Source of the DNA: Jannaschia formosa
Lineage (GTDB): Bacteria; Pseudomonadota; Alphaproteobacteria; Rhodobacterales; Rhodobacteraceae
NCBI RefSeq assembly: GCF_003340555.1
Contig: NZ_QPLJ01000020.1
Span: forward strand, 1-64,000
DNA length: 64,000 bases
Direction of reading: 5' to 3'
Shown here: in pieces, positions 36,307-44,226 of the stretch
Layout: each line of letters begins with the position of its first letter
Numbering within the stretch: position 1 is the stretch's first letter
Program-made: the position numbers and the translations under genes
The notes under the pieces: model-generated
What the model was told of the DNA's origin: nothing
Database searches by the model: none
The model's input: the letters and a program-made list of their open reading frames with translations, nothing else

Positions 36307-36947
36307 TGGGTCGCTCCTTCGCGGTCGGACGGGCGTCCGGGCATGAGGTCGTAGGGGTGTTTCCAGCCGGGCAGGGCGGCGATGCGGTCCAGCCAGGCGT
36401 CGATATGGGGCCAGTCGGCGCGGTCGAAGCCGAAGGGCTCGGGATAGTATAGATAGCCGCAGCAGCTGAGGTCGGCGTTTGTCGGGCCGTCGCCGACGAT
36501 CCAGTCGCGCCCCTCCAGGTGGCGGTTCAGCGTGTCGTAGGCGGCCTTGAGGCGGCCCTGCGAGAAGGCGATCACCTCCTGCGGACGCTTCGCCTCGGGC
36601 AGGAAGTTCATCAGGAAGCGGGTCGTGCCCGCCATCGAGCTGAGCTTGTGGTTGTCCCAGAGCACCCAGCGCAGGATGTCGTAGCGGTCCTCCGGGCGGC
36701 CGCCGAACTTGCCCGACCGGTCGCTGATCCACTGCTGGATGGCGCCCGACTGGCTGAGGCGGAAGTCCCCCTCGACCAGCACCGGCGCCTCGCCCATCGG
36801 GTTCTCGGCGCGCCATTCGGGCGTCCGGGCCTGGCCGCCGAAGAAGTCGACGAAGACCGGCTCCCAGTCGAGGCCCGCAAGCTCCAGCGCGAGCGCGGCC
36901 TTGTAGCTGTTGCCGGATTCTCCGAAGCAGTGGAGCTTGATGGTCAT
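36303..36947 (-). CDS. Glutathione S-transferase family protein
   Basis: A 214-residue protein: thioredoxin-like domain MTIKLHCFGESGNSYKAALA with NPMGEAPVLVEGDFRLSQSG (cis-Pro and glutathione-contact Ser), then an all-helical C-terminal domain containing WIVGDGPTNADLSCCGYLYY (N-capping Asp). First gene of the thiolase-NTF2-NTF2-fadJ operon, with ATGA coupling to the thiolase. The start at 36947 is chosen over an in-frame ATG at 36977 because the beta strand of the fold begins there. Reaction unknown; perhaps removal of reactive acyl products. Confidence 0.9.
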   Translation of the reverse strand: MTIKLHCFGESGNSYKAALALELAGLDWEPVFVDFFGGQARTPEWRAENPMGEAPVLVEGDFRLSQSGAIQQWISDRSGKFGGRPEDRYDILRWVLWDNHKLSSMAGTTRFLMNFLPEAKRPQEVIAFSQGRLKAAYDTLNRHLEGRDWIVGDGPTNADLSCCGYLYYPEPFGFDRADWPHIDAWLDRIAALPGWKHPYDLMPGRPSDREGATQ

Positions 36948-36985
36948 TGCTGCGCGTCCTTTCGCCGGGTCGTCCATGTGCCCCG

Positions 36986-37051
36986 GTCCGGTCCAGGGGG
37001 TTTTCCACCCCCCGGGACCCCCCGGAGGATATTTCAGGAGGGAAGAAAGGG
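36986..37051. repeat. Intergenic hairpin plus ATATTT element, probable Rhodobacterales repeat
   Basis: A G5/C5 hairpin (GGGGG at 36996-37000 pairing with CCCCC near 37008-37013) is followed by GACCCCCCGGAGGATATTTC and AGGAGGGAAGAAAGGGGG. I recall that a C-rich stem followed by CCGGAGGATATTT and a purine-rich AAGAAG tail occurs in many intergenic regions of Rhodobacterales chromosomes. Only this copy was noticed in the window. It lies upstream of the GST-thiolase-fadJ operon, where it could act in transcription or mRNA stability. Confidence 0.4.
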
Positions 37052-37200
37052 GGCCGTTAACCCTGATGCAACCTTTCGGTCCCTATCCTCGTCCCGCGGT
37101 ACAGGCGGGGACGCCGATGACCGTGAGGGGAGAAGGCGACGCTTTCTCCGGCCCGGGGGCGGCGTCACCGCGTGTCCCGTCTCCGGGCCGTCTTCCCGGC

Positions 37201-37434
37201 TCAGACATCCCCGCCGGGGGCATCCGGCCGATCCACCCGCGCCGCCCGGAACTCCTTCAGGCGCCGGGCAAGCGCCGTCGGCTCCGCGATGCGGTCGAGG
37301 TTCTCCAGAAGGAAGGTCAGCGCCTCGTCCTCGCTGAGCCCCGTCTCCGCCGCGAAGGTGCGGAGCCGGCGGTGGCCGGGCTCCGTCACACGTGCGCGGG
37401 AGGGACGGGTCATGCGCGGGACGGGATGGGTCAC
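37201..37434 (-). CDS. Small ribbon-helix-helix-like protein
   Basis: A 77-residue basic protein from a GTG at 37434 preceded by an excellent ribosome site (AGGAGGAAGG, four bases away). The core reads LRTFAAETGLSEDEALTFLL followed by ENLDRIAEPTALARRLKEFR, similar to short DNA-binding or antitoxin-like helical proteins. It lies 48 bases downstream of the acyl-CoA dehydrogenase gene on the same strand, so it is probably cotranscribed. Function not recognised; a regulator is only a suggestion. Confidence 0.6.
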   Translation of the reverse strand: MTHPVPRMTRPSRARVTEPGHRRLRTFAAETGLSEDEALTFLLENLDRIAEPTALARRLKEFRAARVDRPDAPGGDV

Positions 37435-37482
37435 GGGCCTTCCTCCTGGCTGCGTCGGGCGGGCTGCCTGCCCACCGCTCCC

Positions 37483-39255
37483 TCAGAATGCGGTCGCCTC
37501 CAGGCCCATGATCGTCTCGGGGCCGGTCTGGATGCGCGCAAGATGCATCGCCGTCGCCGGAAGCTGGCGCGCCATGTAGTAGCGGCCGGTCGCGATCTTG
37601 GCCTCGAGGAAGTCGCGGTCGGCGCCGTCCTCCTTCAGCTTCTCCATCGCGGCCTTCGCCATGCGCGCCCACATCAGGCCGAGGCAGACATGGCCCATCA
37701 TGTGCATGAAGTCGTAGCTTCCCGCCAGCGCGGCGTTCGGGTTCTTCATTCCATTTTGCATGAAGTACATCCCCGCCGCCTGCAGGTCCTTCGACGCCGC
37801 CTTCAGCGGCTCGACAAAGCCCTTCATCTCGTCGGTGTCGTTCTCCTTGCAGAAGGACTTCACCATCTCGAAGAAGGCCATGACGTGCTTGCCGCCGTCC
37901 TGCGCCAGCTTGCGGCCCACGAGGTCCAGCGCCTGCACGCCGTTCGCGCCCTCGTAGATCATCGCGATGCGGGCATCGCGGGCGAATTGCGACATGCCCC
38001 ATTCTTCGATGTAGCCGTGGCCGCCATAGATCTGCTGCGCCGCCGTGGCGTATTCGAAGCCCTTGTCGGTCAGGAAGCCCTTCAGGACCGGGGTCATCAG
38101 CGAGACCAGACCCTCGGCATCGGCGTCGCCCATGCGGATGTGGCGGTCGATCAGCGTGGCGCCCCAGAAGGTGAAGGCGCGGGCGCCCTCCACGAAGGAC
38201 TTCTGGTCCATCAGGTTGCGACGGATGTCCGGGTGCACGATCAGCGGGTCGGCCGGGCCGGCGGGGTTCTTCGCCCCCGTCACGTCGCGGCCCTGCAGGC
38301 GGTCCAGCGCATAGGCCAGCGCGTTCTGGTAGGCGATCTCGGCCTGGGCATAGCCCTGGAGGCCGACGCCCAGCCGCGCCTCGTTCATCATGGTGAACAT
38401 GGCGCGCATGCCCTTGTGCTCCTGCCCCAGCAGATAGCCCGTGGCCTCGTCGTAGTTCATCACGCAGGTGGAGTTCCCGTGGATCCCCATCTTCTCTTCG
38501 ATCTTGCCGACCGAGACGCCGTTGCGCGCGCCGATATTGCCGTCGTCATCGACGTGGAACTTCGGCACGATGAAGAGCGAGACGCCCTTGATCCCCTCGG
38601 GCCCGCCCTGGATCTTGGCCAGCACGAGGTGGACGATGTTGTCGGCCATGTCGTGGTCGCCGGCCGAGATGAAGATCTTCTGACCGGTGATCCTGTAGGT
38701 GCCGTCCTCCTGCGGGACGGCCTTGGTGCGCATCATGCCGAGATCGGTGCCGGCATGCGGCTCCGTCAGGTTCATGGTGCCGGTCCATTCGCAGGACGTC
38801 ATCTTCGGCAGCCACTTGGCCTTCTGCGCATCCGTCCCGTGCGCCATGATTGCCGAGGCGGCGCCATGGGTCAGGCCGTAATACATGTTGAAGGCCATGT
38901 TCGAGGCCGACAGGATCTCACCCGCGATCGTGTAGGACAGATAGGGCAGGCCCTGACCGGCGTATTCCTCGGGCGCGTCGAGCGAGGTCCAGCCGCCGTC
39001 GCGCAGCTGGTCGAACGCCTCCTTGAAGCCGTCGGGCGTGCGCACGATCCCGTTCTCCAGCGTGCAGCCCTGCCGGTCCCCCACGACGTTGAGCGGGTGG
39101 ATCACCTCGGTCGCAAGCTGGCCCAGCGTCTCGATGATGGCGCCGGTGAACTCGGCATCCATGTCGGCATAGCCGGGGACGTCCTGCTGGCTGACCTTCA
39201 GGAGGTCGTGCAGGACGAACTGCATGTCCTTGGCGGGGGCGGTGTAGCTGGGCAT
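37483..39255 (-). CDS. Acyl-CoA dehydrogenase, long form (DmdC/FadE-like)
   Basis: A 590-residue FAD flavoenzyme forming the first double bond of beta-oxidation. [20 protein letters not shown] and [20 protein letters not shown] are the FAD/substrate loops, [20 protein letters not shown] the C-terminal region with the FAD-binding QIYGG and [19 protein letters not shown] the catalytic Glu (YEG). The extra C-terminal domain (from about 470) marks the subgroup that includes methylmercaptopropionyl-CoA dehydrogenase DmdC and broad acyl-CoA dehydrogenases. Substrate cannot be decided. The ATG at 39255 follows AGGAGGACCACG. It lies behind a MerR gene on the same strand. Confidence 0.93.
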   Translation of the reverse strand: MPSYTAPAKDMQFVLHDLLKVSQQDVPGYADMDAEFTGAIIETLGQLATEVIHPLNVVGDRQGCTLENGIVRTPDGFKEAFDQLRDGGWTSLDAPEEYAGQGLPYLSYTIAGEILSASNMAFNMYYGLTHGAASAIMAHGTDAQKAKWLPKMTSCEWTGTMNLTEPHAGTDLGMMRTKAVPQEDGTYRITGQKIFISAGDHDMADNIVHLVLAKIQGGPEGIKGVSLFIVPKFHVDDDGNIGARNGVSVGKIEEKMGIHGNSTCVMNYDEATGYLLGQEHKGMRAMFTMMNEARLGVGLQGYAQAEIAYQNALAYALDRLQGRDVTGAKNPAGPADPLIVHPDIRRNLMDQKSFVEGARAFTFWGATLIDRHIRMGDADAEGLVSLMTPVLKGFLTDKGFEYATAAQQIYGGHGYIEEWGMSQFARDARIAMIYEGANGVQALDLVGRKLAQDGGKHVMAFFEMVKSFCKENDTDEMKGFVEPLKAASKDLQAAGMYFMQNGMKNPNAALAGSYDFMHMMGHVCLGLMWARMAKAAMEKLKEDGADRDFLEAKIATGRYYMARQLPATAMHLARIQTGPETIMGLEATAF

Positions 39256-39275
39256 CGTGGTCCTCCTGGTGGGGG

Positions 39276-39294
39276 CCGGGCGCCGGGCGCCCGG
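39276..39294 (-). promoter_or_regulatory. GC-rich inverted repeat between merR and the dehydrogenase
   Basis: CCGGGCGCC-G-GGCGCCCGG is a perfect inverted repeat in the 53-base spacer between the MerR stop and the dehydrogenase ribosome site. As RNA it would fold into a very stable hairpin. It may act as an attenuator or mRNA processing site setting a lower level of regulator than of enzyme, which is inference. Confidence 0.4.
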
Positions 39295-39308
39295 AACTGT
39301 CTGGTGTC

Positions 39309-39704
39309 TCAGCCGGCCTTGCGGGGCTGCATCTGCGAGAGCATCTTCTCACCCCAACGCAGCTGTTCTTCGAGATCTTCGATGGCCGTGTTCAATTCGT
39401 CGCGCTGGCTGATCATCGCGGCAAGGCGCTGACGCCCGATCTCGTGGCTGCGGGCGAGCTGCGTCGCCTGGCCGTCGCCGAGATCGTAGAGATCGAGCAG
39501 CTGGCGAATCTCCTCGAGCGAGAAGCCGAAGCGCTTGCCGCGCAGGATCAGCTTCAGCCGCGCGCGGTCGCGCCGGGTGAACAGCCGCTTCTGTCCCTCG
39601 CGCTTGGGGAACAGCAGTTCCTTCGCCTCGTAGAAGCGGAGCGTGCGCGGCGTCACCTCGAATTCGTCGCACATCTGTCGTATCGTCATCAGAACGTCTT
39701 GCAT
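39309..39704 (-). CDS. MerR-family regulator of beta-oxidation 1
   Basis: A 131-residue protein: winged [23 protein letters not shown] near the N-terminus, [20 protein letters not shown] and [20 protein letters not shown], then a coiled-coil dimerisation helix ending near [18 protein letters not shown]. It has no metal-binding Cys loop, as in the LiuR-like MerR proteins that sense acyl-CoA compounds. The ATG at 39704 ([11 protein letters not shown]) is preferred over one at 39743 because GGGAAG sits nine bases upstream. It heads the dehydrogenase operon. Confidence 0.85.
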   Translation of the reverse strand: MQDVLMTIRQMCDEFEVTPRTLRFYEAKELLFPKREGQKRLFTRRDRARLKLILRGKRFGFSLEEIRQLLDLYDLGDGQATQLARSHEIGRQRLAAMISQRDELNTAIEDLEEQLRWGEKMLSQMQPRKAG

Positions 39705-39792
39705 CGCGTGTGTCTTCCCGTGTGAGTCACGATTTCCCATTGACCGGGGCGATCTGCGACTCGCGGGCTCCTCATACAAGAGACGGTGACGT

Positions 39793-39816
39793 TGACGTAA
39801 CCCGGACGTTACGTCA
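39793..39816. promoter_or_regulatory. Probable MerR operator upstream of the merR-dehydrogenase operon
   Basis: TGACGTAAC-N6-GTTACGTCA is a perfect 9+9 inverted repeat about 90 bases upstream of the merR start, with a further GACGTAAC half-site at 39828 and GTGACG at 39787. ACGT-centred palindromes are the known style of LiuR-type MerR operators. The only genes on both sides are two MerR genes. No other perfect copy was noticed in the window. Confidence 0.7.
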
Positions 39817-39945
39817 TCTTGGAAGGCGACGTAACATCCTGTCGAATACAACCTCAAGTTGCGCAGTTTCCTTACCGTCAGCCTGCCCCGGAGGCAGTCC
39901 AAAGCTTCGCGTGATCAAAGGGCTGCGTCGGCGCGCCGCAGGTCC

Positions 39946-40317
39946 TCAGGAGCCGAGGTCCTCTCTGACCGCATCGCGCAGGGCCGACAGCTCGTCGATG
40001 GCCTCGTCCATGTGCCGCCGGCGCTCGGCCAGTTCGGCAAGCTGGCTCTCGGCGAGTTCGATCCAGCGCAGCTTCTGGGTCCGCCCCTCGGGATCGGCAT
40101 CATAGAGCTCCAGCCATTGCCGGATCTCCTCCAGCGAGAAGCCGAACTTGCGGCCGCGCAGGATCAGCGTCATCCGCGCGATCTCCCGCGGGCCGTAGAA
40201 CCGTGCGCGACCCTCGCGCTCGGGGGTGAGCAGCTCGATATACTCGTAGTGCCGCAGGGTCCGCGGCGTCACCTCGAAGCGTGCGCACATCTGCTTGAAG
40301 TCGAGCCGTTCGGTCAT
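39946..40317 (-). CDS. MerR-family regulator 2
   Basis: A 123-residue protein, paralogue of the regulator 240 bases downstream: [40 protein letters not shown] and [19 protein letters not shown], then a coiled-coil helix rich in Glu/Arg. Both MerR proteins share the same recognition helix ([10 protein letters not shown]), so they may compete for or share sites. The ATG at 40317 follows GGAGGGGGGAG. Divergent from the thioesterase genes. Acyl-CoA sensing is inferred from context. Confidence 0.87.
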   Translation of the reverse strand: MTERLDFKQMCARFEVTPRTLRHYEYIELLTPEREGRARFYGPREIARMTLILRGRKFGFSLEEIRQWLELYDADPEGRTQKLRWIELAESQLAELAERRRHMDEAIDELSALRDAVREDLGS

Positions 40318-40430
40318 CGCGCTCCCCCCTCCGCGGCGGAGGGTGCCACAGGCCCGCCGCGGCTGTCTACGTCCCGGGGGCGGAGCGGCGCGGGCTTGCC
40401 GCCGCGCGCGGCCTCGGTCAGGAACGGGGC

Positions 40431-40874
40431 ATGAGCGATCCGACCTCCGACTCCCGAAACCGCCTGGCGCAGCAATTCATCTCGGCCCTGCCGCATTGTC
40501 GGGCGCTGTCTATGCGCGTCGAGGAGGCGGCGGACGGCGTCGCCGTCCTGTCGATGCCCTGGGCCGAGGAGCTGGTGGGCGATCCCATCACCGGCGTCAT
40601 CCATGGCGGCGCGATTTCGGCGCTGATGGACACCTCGGGCGGCGCGGCGGTGCTGTGCCACCCGGCGGCGGCGATGTCGACCGCGACGATGGATCTGCGG
40701 ATCGACTACATGCGCGCCGCCGCCCCGCGCGAGCGGATCACCGCCCGCGCCGTCTGCCACCACGTCACCCGCTCCGTCGCCTTCGTGCGCGCCGAGGCCT
40801 TCGACGAGAGCGGCGAGGGCCCCGTCGCCGTCGCCAACGGCGCCTTCACGCTGGACCGCGGGGGCGACCGATGA
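40431..40874 (+). CDS. Hotdog-fold thioesterase (PaaI family) 1
   Basis: A 147-residue thioesterase. MPWAEELVGDPITGVIHGGA shows the HGG motif with the usual following ALMDTSGG (catalytic Asp region), and LRIDYMRAAAPRERITARA is the conserved hotdog strand. It hydrolyses acyl-CoA thioesters. It is the first of three overlapping genes: thioesterase, thioesterase, MATE exporter. Start at 40431. Confidence 0.9.
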   Translation: MSDPTSDSRNRLAQQFISALPHCRALSMRVEEAADGVAVLSMPWAEELVGDPITGVIHGGAISALMDTSGGAAVLCHPAAAMSTATMDLRIDYMRAAAPRERITARAVCHHVTRSVAFVRAEAFDESGEGPVAVANGAFTLDRGGDR

Positions 40875-41374
40875 AGCGCCCCGAGCCGATCCAGGTCGTC
40901 AAGCAACGCCGCGACGGAGCGCTGGCCGCGCTGGTGGGGGGCGTGCCCTATGCGCGCTTCCTCGGCATCTCGTTCGACCGGCGGGGCGACGAGCTGACCG
41001 GCGTGCTCCGCTTCGACGAGAAGCTGATCGGCAACCCGGCGCTGCCGGCGCTGCATGGGGGCGTCACGGCCGCCTTCCTCGAGGTCACGGCCATCGTCAC
41101 GCTGAGTTGGGCGATGCTCTGGGACGATCTCGAGGCGGGGCGGCTGGCGGCCGAGGGGCTGACGCCCGAGACCCTGCCGCGCCTGCCGAAGACGATCGAC
41201 TTCTCGGTCGACTACCTGCGCTCGGGCCTGCCGCGCGACGCCTATGCGCGGGCCCGGGTGAACCGGTCGGGGCGGCGCTATGCCTCGATCCATGTCGAGG
41301 GCTGGCAGGACAATCGCGACCGGCTCTTCGCGCAGGCGACCGGGCATTTCCTGATGCCCCGGCGCGAGGAGTGA
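40871..41374 (+). CDS. Hotdog-fold thioesterase (PaaI family) 2
   Basis: A 167-residue hotdog protein: RFLGISFDRRGDELTGVLRF, NPALPALHGGVTAAFLEVTA with HGG, then DFSVDYLRSGLPRDAYARAR. It has a longer insert (LEAGRLAAEGLTPETLPRLP) than its neighbour. ATG at 40871 overlaps the upstream stop (ATGA), and its stop overlaps the MATE gene GTG. A heteromeric pair with the first thioesterase is possible, since hotdog proteins dimerise; that is inference. Confidence 0.87.
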   Translation: MKRPEPIQVVKQRRDGALAALVGGVPYARFLGISFDRRGDELTGVLRFDEKLIGNPALPALHGGVTAAFLEVTAIVTLSWAMLWDDLEAGRLAAEGLTPETLPRLPKTIDFSVDYLRSGLPRDAYARARVNRSGRRYASIHVEGWQDNRDRLFAQATGHFLMPRREE

Positions 41375-42720
41375 GCGACCTCACCCACGCGCGCGTCCTT
41401 CGCATCGCCATTCCGGTCGTGCTTTCGAACGCCACGGTCCCGATTCTCGGCGCGGTCGACACCGGGGTCGCGGGCCGTATGGGAGAGGCCGTGCCGATCG
41501 CCGCCGTCGGCATCGGCGCCATCGCGCTGACGACGATCTACTGGATCTTCGGCTTCCTGCGGATGGGCACGACCGGCATGACCGCGCAGGCCATCGGTGC
41601 GGGCGACGCGGACGAGACCGTCGCGCTGCTGTCGCGCGCGCTGCTGATCGCGGCGGCGGCCGGAGTCGCGCTGATCCTGCTGCAACCGGCGCTCTTCGCG
41701 GCGGCCTTCGCGCTGTCGCCCGCCACGCCGCCGGTCGAGGCGCTGGCGCGCGACTACATGGCGGTCCGCATCTGGTCGGCGCCCGCGGCCATCGCGGTCT
41801 ACGGCCTGACCGGCTGGCTGATCGCGGCGGAGCGGACGGGCGCGGTGCTGGTCCTGCAGCTGGTCATGAACGGGACGAACATGGCGCTGAGCCTGTGGCT
41901 GGGCCTCGGCCTCGGGCTCGGCGTGCCGGGCATCGCCTGGGCCACCTTCGCCGCCGAATGGGGGGGCGCGGCGCTGGGGCTCTGGCTCTGCCGCGGGGTG
42001 CTCGCCGTCCCGGCCTGGCGCGACCCGGCGCGGGTCTTCGACCCGGTGCGACTGCGGCGGATGTTGACGGTGAACGGGGACATCCTGATCCGGTCGGTCC
42101 TGCTGCAGGCGACGTTCCTGTCCTTCGTCTTCGTCGGCGCGCGGTTCGGGACGACCGTGCTGGCGGCCAACCAGGTGCTGCTGCAATTCGTCTACATCAC
42201 CGCCTATGCGCTCGACGGCTTCGCCTTCGCCGCCGAGGCGCTGGTCGGCCATGCCTTCGGCGCGCGGGCACGGGCGCGGCTCCGGCGGGCGGTGGTGCTG
42301 ACCGGCGCCTGGGGCGCGGGCATGGCGGCGGCGATGGCGCTGGCATACGGCTTCGGCGGCACCGCGCTGATCGAGACGCTGGCCACCGACCCCGAGGTCC
42401 GCGCGGCCGCCCGCGCCTTCCTGCCCTGGGCGGTTCTGGGGCCGCTGGTCGCGGTCTGGTCCTTCATGCTGGACGGCATCTTCATCGGCGCCACCCGCAC
42501 GCGGGACATGCGCGACATGATGGCGGTGAGCTTCGCGATCTATGTCCTGGCGGCGCTGGCCCTGGTGCCGATGTTCGGCAATCACGGGCTTTGGGCGGCG
42601 CTGACGGTGTCGTTCCTCGCCCGGGCCGTGACGCTGGGAATGCGCTATCCGGCGCTGGAGCAGGCGGCGGAGGCCGGGGTGCCAGCGCCCGCTCCGACGC
42701 CAGCCGCCCGGGACGTCTAG
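41371..42720 (+). CDS. MATE-family efflux transporter (DinF type)
   Basis: A 449-residue inner-membrane exporter with twelve predicted helices in two halves. The opening IAIPVVLSNATVPILGAVDT and GRMGEAVPIAAVGIGAIALT, and in the second half FLSFVFVGARFGTTVLAANQ and LDGFAFAAEALVGHAFG, follow the DinF/NorM pattern. The GTG at 41371 forms a GTGA overlap with the thioesterase stop. Substrate unknown; the coupling to two thioesterases may mean it removes free acids or related products (inference). Confidence 0.92.
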   Translation: MSDLTHARVLRIAIPVVLSNATVPILGAVDTGVAGRMGEAVPIAAVGIGAIALTTIYWIFGFLRMGTTGMTAQAIGAGDADETVALLSRALLIAAAAGVALILLQPALFAAAFALSPATPPVEALARDYMAVRIWSAPAAIAVYGLTGWLIAAERTGAVLVLQLVMNGTNMALSLWLGLGLGLGVPGIAWATFAAEWGGAALGLWLCRGVLAVPAWRDPARVFDPVRLRRMLTVNGDILIRSVLLQATFLSFVFVGARFGTTVLAANQVLLQFVYITAYALDGFAFAAEALVGHAFGARARARLRRAVVLTGAWGAGMAAAMALAYGFGGTALIETLATDPEVRAAARAFLPWAVLGPLVAVWSFMLDGIFIGATRTRDMRDMMAVSFAIYVLAALALVPMFGNHGLWAALTVSFLARAVTLGMRYPALEQAAEAGVPAPAPTPAARDV

Positions 42721-42736
42721 GCGGCGAAGAAGGCCG

Positions 42737-43777
42737 TCAGAGCCAGCGATCGCGGTCGGTGCCGACGGCCTCGGCCACGTTGGCGAAGCCGTCCCGTGCG
42801 AGCAGCCGGTCGAGGCCAGTGGCGAGCCGCGTGACGAGGCTCGGCCCCTCGTAGACCAGCGCCGTATAGAGCTGCACCGCCGAGGCGCCCGCCCGGATCT
42901 TGGCATAGGCCTGCGCCGGCGTGGCGATGCCGCCCACGCCGATCAGCGGCAGGTCGGTCAGCGTCGAAAGTCGGGCCAGCACGCGGGTCGATCTCTCGAA
43001 GAGCGGCTGGCCCGACAGCCCGCCCGCCTCGGCGCGATGCGGCGAGACCAGACCGGCCCGGTCAAGCGTCGTGTTGGTGGCGACGATGCCGTCGACGCCG
43101 CGCGCGGCCGCGGCGATCCCGGCCAGTTCGGCGTCGCCCAGGTCGGGCGCGATCTTGAGCAAAACGGGGACGCGGCGGGGCAGGGCGTCGCGAGCGGCGA
43201 GGACGCCGGCCAGAAGGGCCGACAGGGCCTCGACGCCCTGCAGGTCGCGCAGCCGCTCGGTGTTCGGGCTGGAGACGTTGACCGTCGCGAAATTGACATG
43301 CGGGCCGCAGGTCGCCAGCACCGAGGCGAAGTCGGCAGTCCGGTCGGCGCTGTCCTTGTTCGCCCCGAGGTTCAGGCCGATGACGTTGCCGCGGGGCCGC
43401 CGGGCCAGCCGGGCGGCGATGGCCTCCGCGCCGTCGTTGTTGAAGCCGAAACGGTTGATCGCGGCCCGGTCCTCGGCCAGCCGGAAGAGGCGCGGGCGCG
43501 GGTTGCCGGGCTGGGGCCGCGGGGTCGCGGCGCCGACCTCGAGAAAGCCGAAGGCCGCGCGCGACAGGGCGCCGAGCGCCGTCGCGTTCTTGTCGAAGCC
43601 GGCCGCAAGGCCGATCGGATTGGGCAGGTCCAGCCCCGCCACTCTGGTCGCCAGCCGCGGCGAGGTGAGCGGCCCGCCGCGCGGACCCAGCCCCGCGTTC
43701 AGCGCCGCGAGCGCCAGGCCATGCGCCCGCTCCGGGTCGAGACGGCGCAGGGCAGCGAGGCCCAGGCGTTCGATCAT
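42737..43777 (-). CDS. pyrD: Dihydroorotate dehydrogenase (quinone), class 2
   Basis: A 346-residue enzyme oxidising dihydroorotate to orotate in pyrimidine synthesis, membrane-associated through its N-terminal helices. [52 protein letters not shown], catalytic Ser in [29 protein letters not shown] and [20 protein letters not shown] are class 2 motifs. The ATG at 43777 overlaps the DUF952 stop (ATGA), a common pairing in this order. Confidence 0.96.
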   Translation of the reverse strand: MIERLGLAALRRLDPERAHGLALAALNAGLGPRGGPLTSPRLATRVAGLDLPNPIGLAAGFDKNATALGALSRAAFGFLEVGAATPRPQPGNPRPRLFRLAEDRAAINRFGFNNDGAEAIAARLARRPRGNVIGLNLGANKDSADRTADFASVLATCGPHVNFATVNVSSPNTERLRDLQGVEALSALLAGVLAARDALPRRVPVLLKIAPDLGDAELAGIAAAARGVDGIVATNTTLDRAGLVSPHRAEAGGLSGQPLFERSTRVLARLSTLTDLPLIGVGGIATPAQAYAKIRAGASAVQLYTALVYEGPSLVTRLATGLDRLLARDGFANVAEAVGTDRDRWL

Positions 43778-44109
43778 TCCATCCCGGCGGGGAAGCGGTG
43801 GGCGCCGTCCACCAGCGGCAGCGGCTGCGCCCAGGCCACCTGGTCCAGCCGGAGCGGCGCGTAGAGATGCGGGAAGTCCTCCCCGCCGCGCGACGGCTCC
43901 CACCTCAGGTCCGAGCCGAGCGCGGCCTCGTCGCAGGCGATCAGCCAGAGCCCCTCGACGCCCGCGAAATGCCGCGCCGCCGTCTCGCCTGCCTGCGCCG
44001 CCGTCGAGAAATGGACATAGCCGTCGGCCAGGTCCACCGGTGCGCCGAGGGTCGAGCCGTCGGCCTTCAACGCCTCCCATTCGGGCGTGCGGAAAATCTT
44101 GTAGATCAT
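43774..44109 (-). CDS. DUF952 family protein
   Basis: A 111-residue protein, [20 protein letters not shown], with [20 protein letters not shown] and [20 protein letters not shown]. These are the DUF952 signatures (YKI....W, DGFIHLS.A.Q, FPHLYG.L). The fold resembles ADP-ribosyltransferase-like/glutathione-type small domains; biochemical role unknown. It precedes pyrD with ATGA overlap. Confidence 0.9.
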   Translation of the reverse strand: MIYKIFRTPEWEALKADGSTLGAPVDLADGYVHFSTAAQAGETAARHFAGVEGLWLIACDEAALGSDLRWEPSRGGEDFPHLYAPLRLDQVAWAQPLPLVDGAHRFPAGME

Positions 44110-44167
44110 GCCGGCGGTCTGCCGCGCAGATACCCTGCCGTCAAGCGAGGCACTTCGTCATATCGCT

Positions 44168-44196
44168 TTGACACGCCCGTGAGACCTGCGCACCAT
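44168..44196 (+). promoter_or_regulatory. Possible promoter of the 5'-nucleotidase gene
   Basis: A consensus -35 box TTGACA (44168-44173) is followed after 17 bases by CACCAT, a poor -10 box. The site is 30 bases before the nucleotidase ATG. The -35 match is good and the -10 is weak, so this is tentative. Confidence 0.35.
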
Positions 44197-44226
44197 CCGC
44201 CATCATTCAACAGGGGGTTCACGAAG

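Noticed and set aside
28252-39255. A dimethylsulfoniopropionate demethylation pathway (dmdB, dmdC)
   Set aside because: The acyl-CoA ligase and long acyl-CoA dehydrogenase resemble DmdB and DmdC, but DmdA and DmdD are absent and both families include general fatty-acid enzymes; substrate cannot be assigned from sequence.
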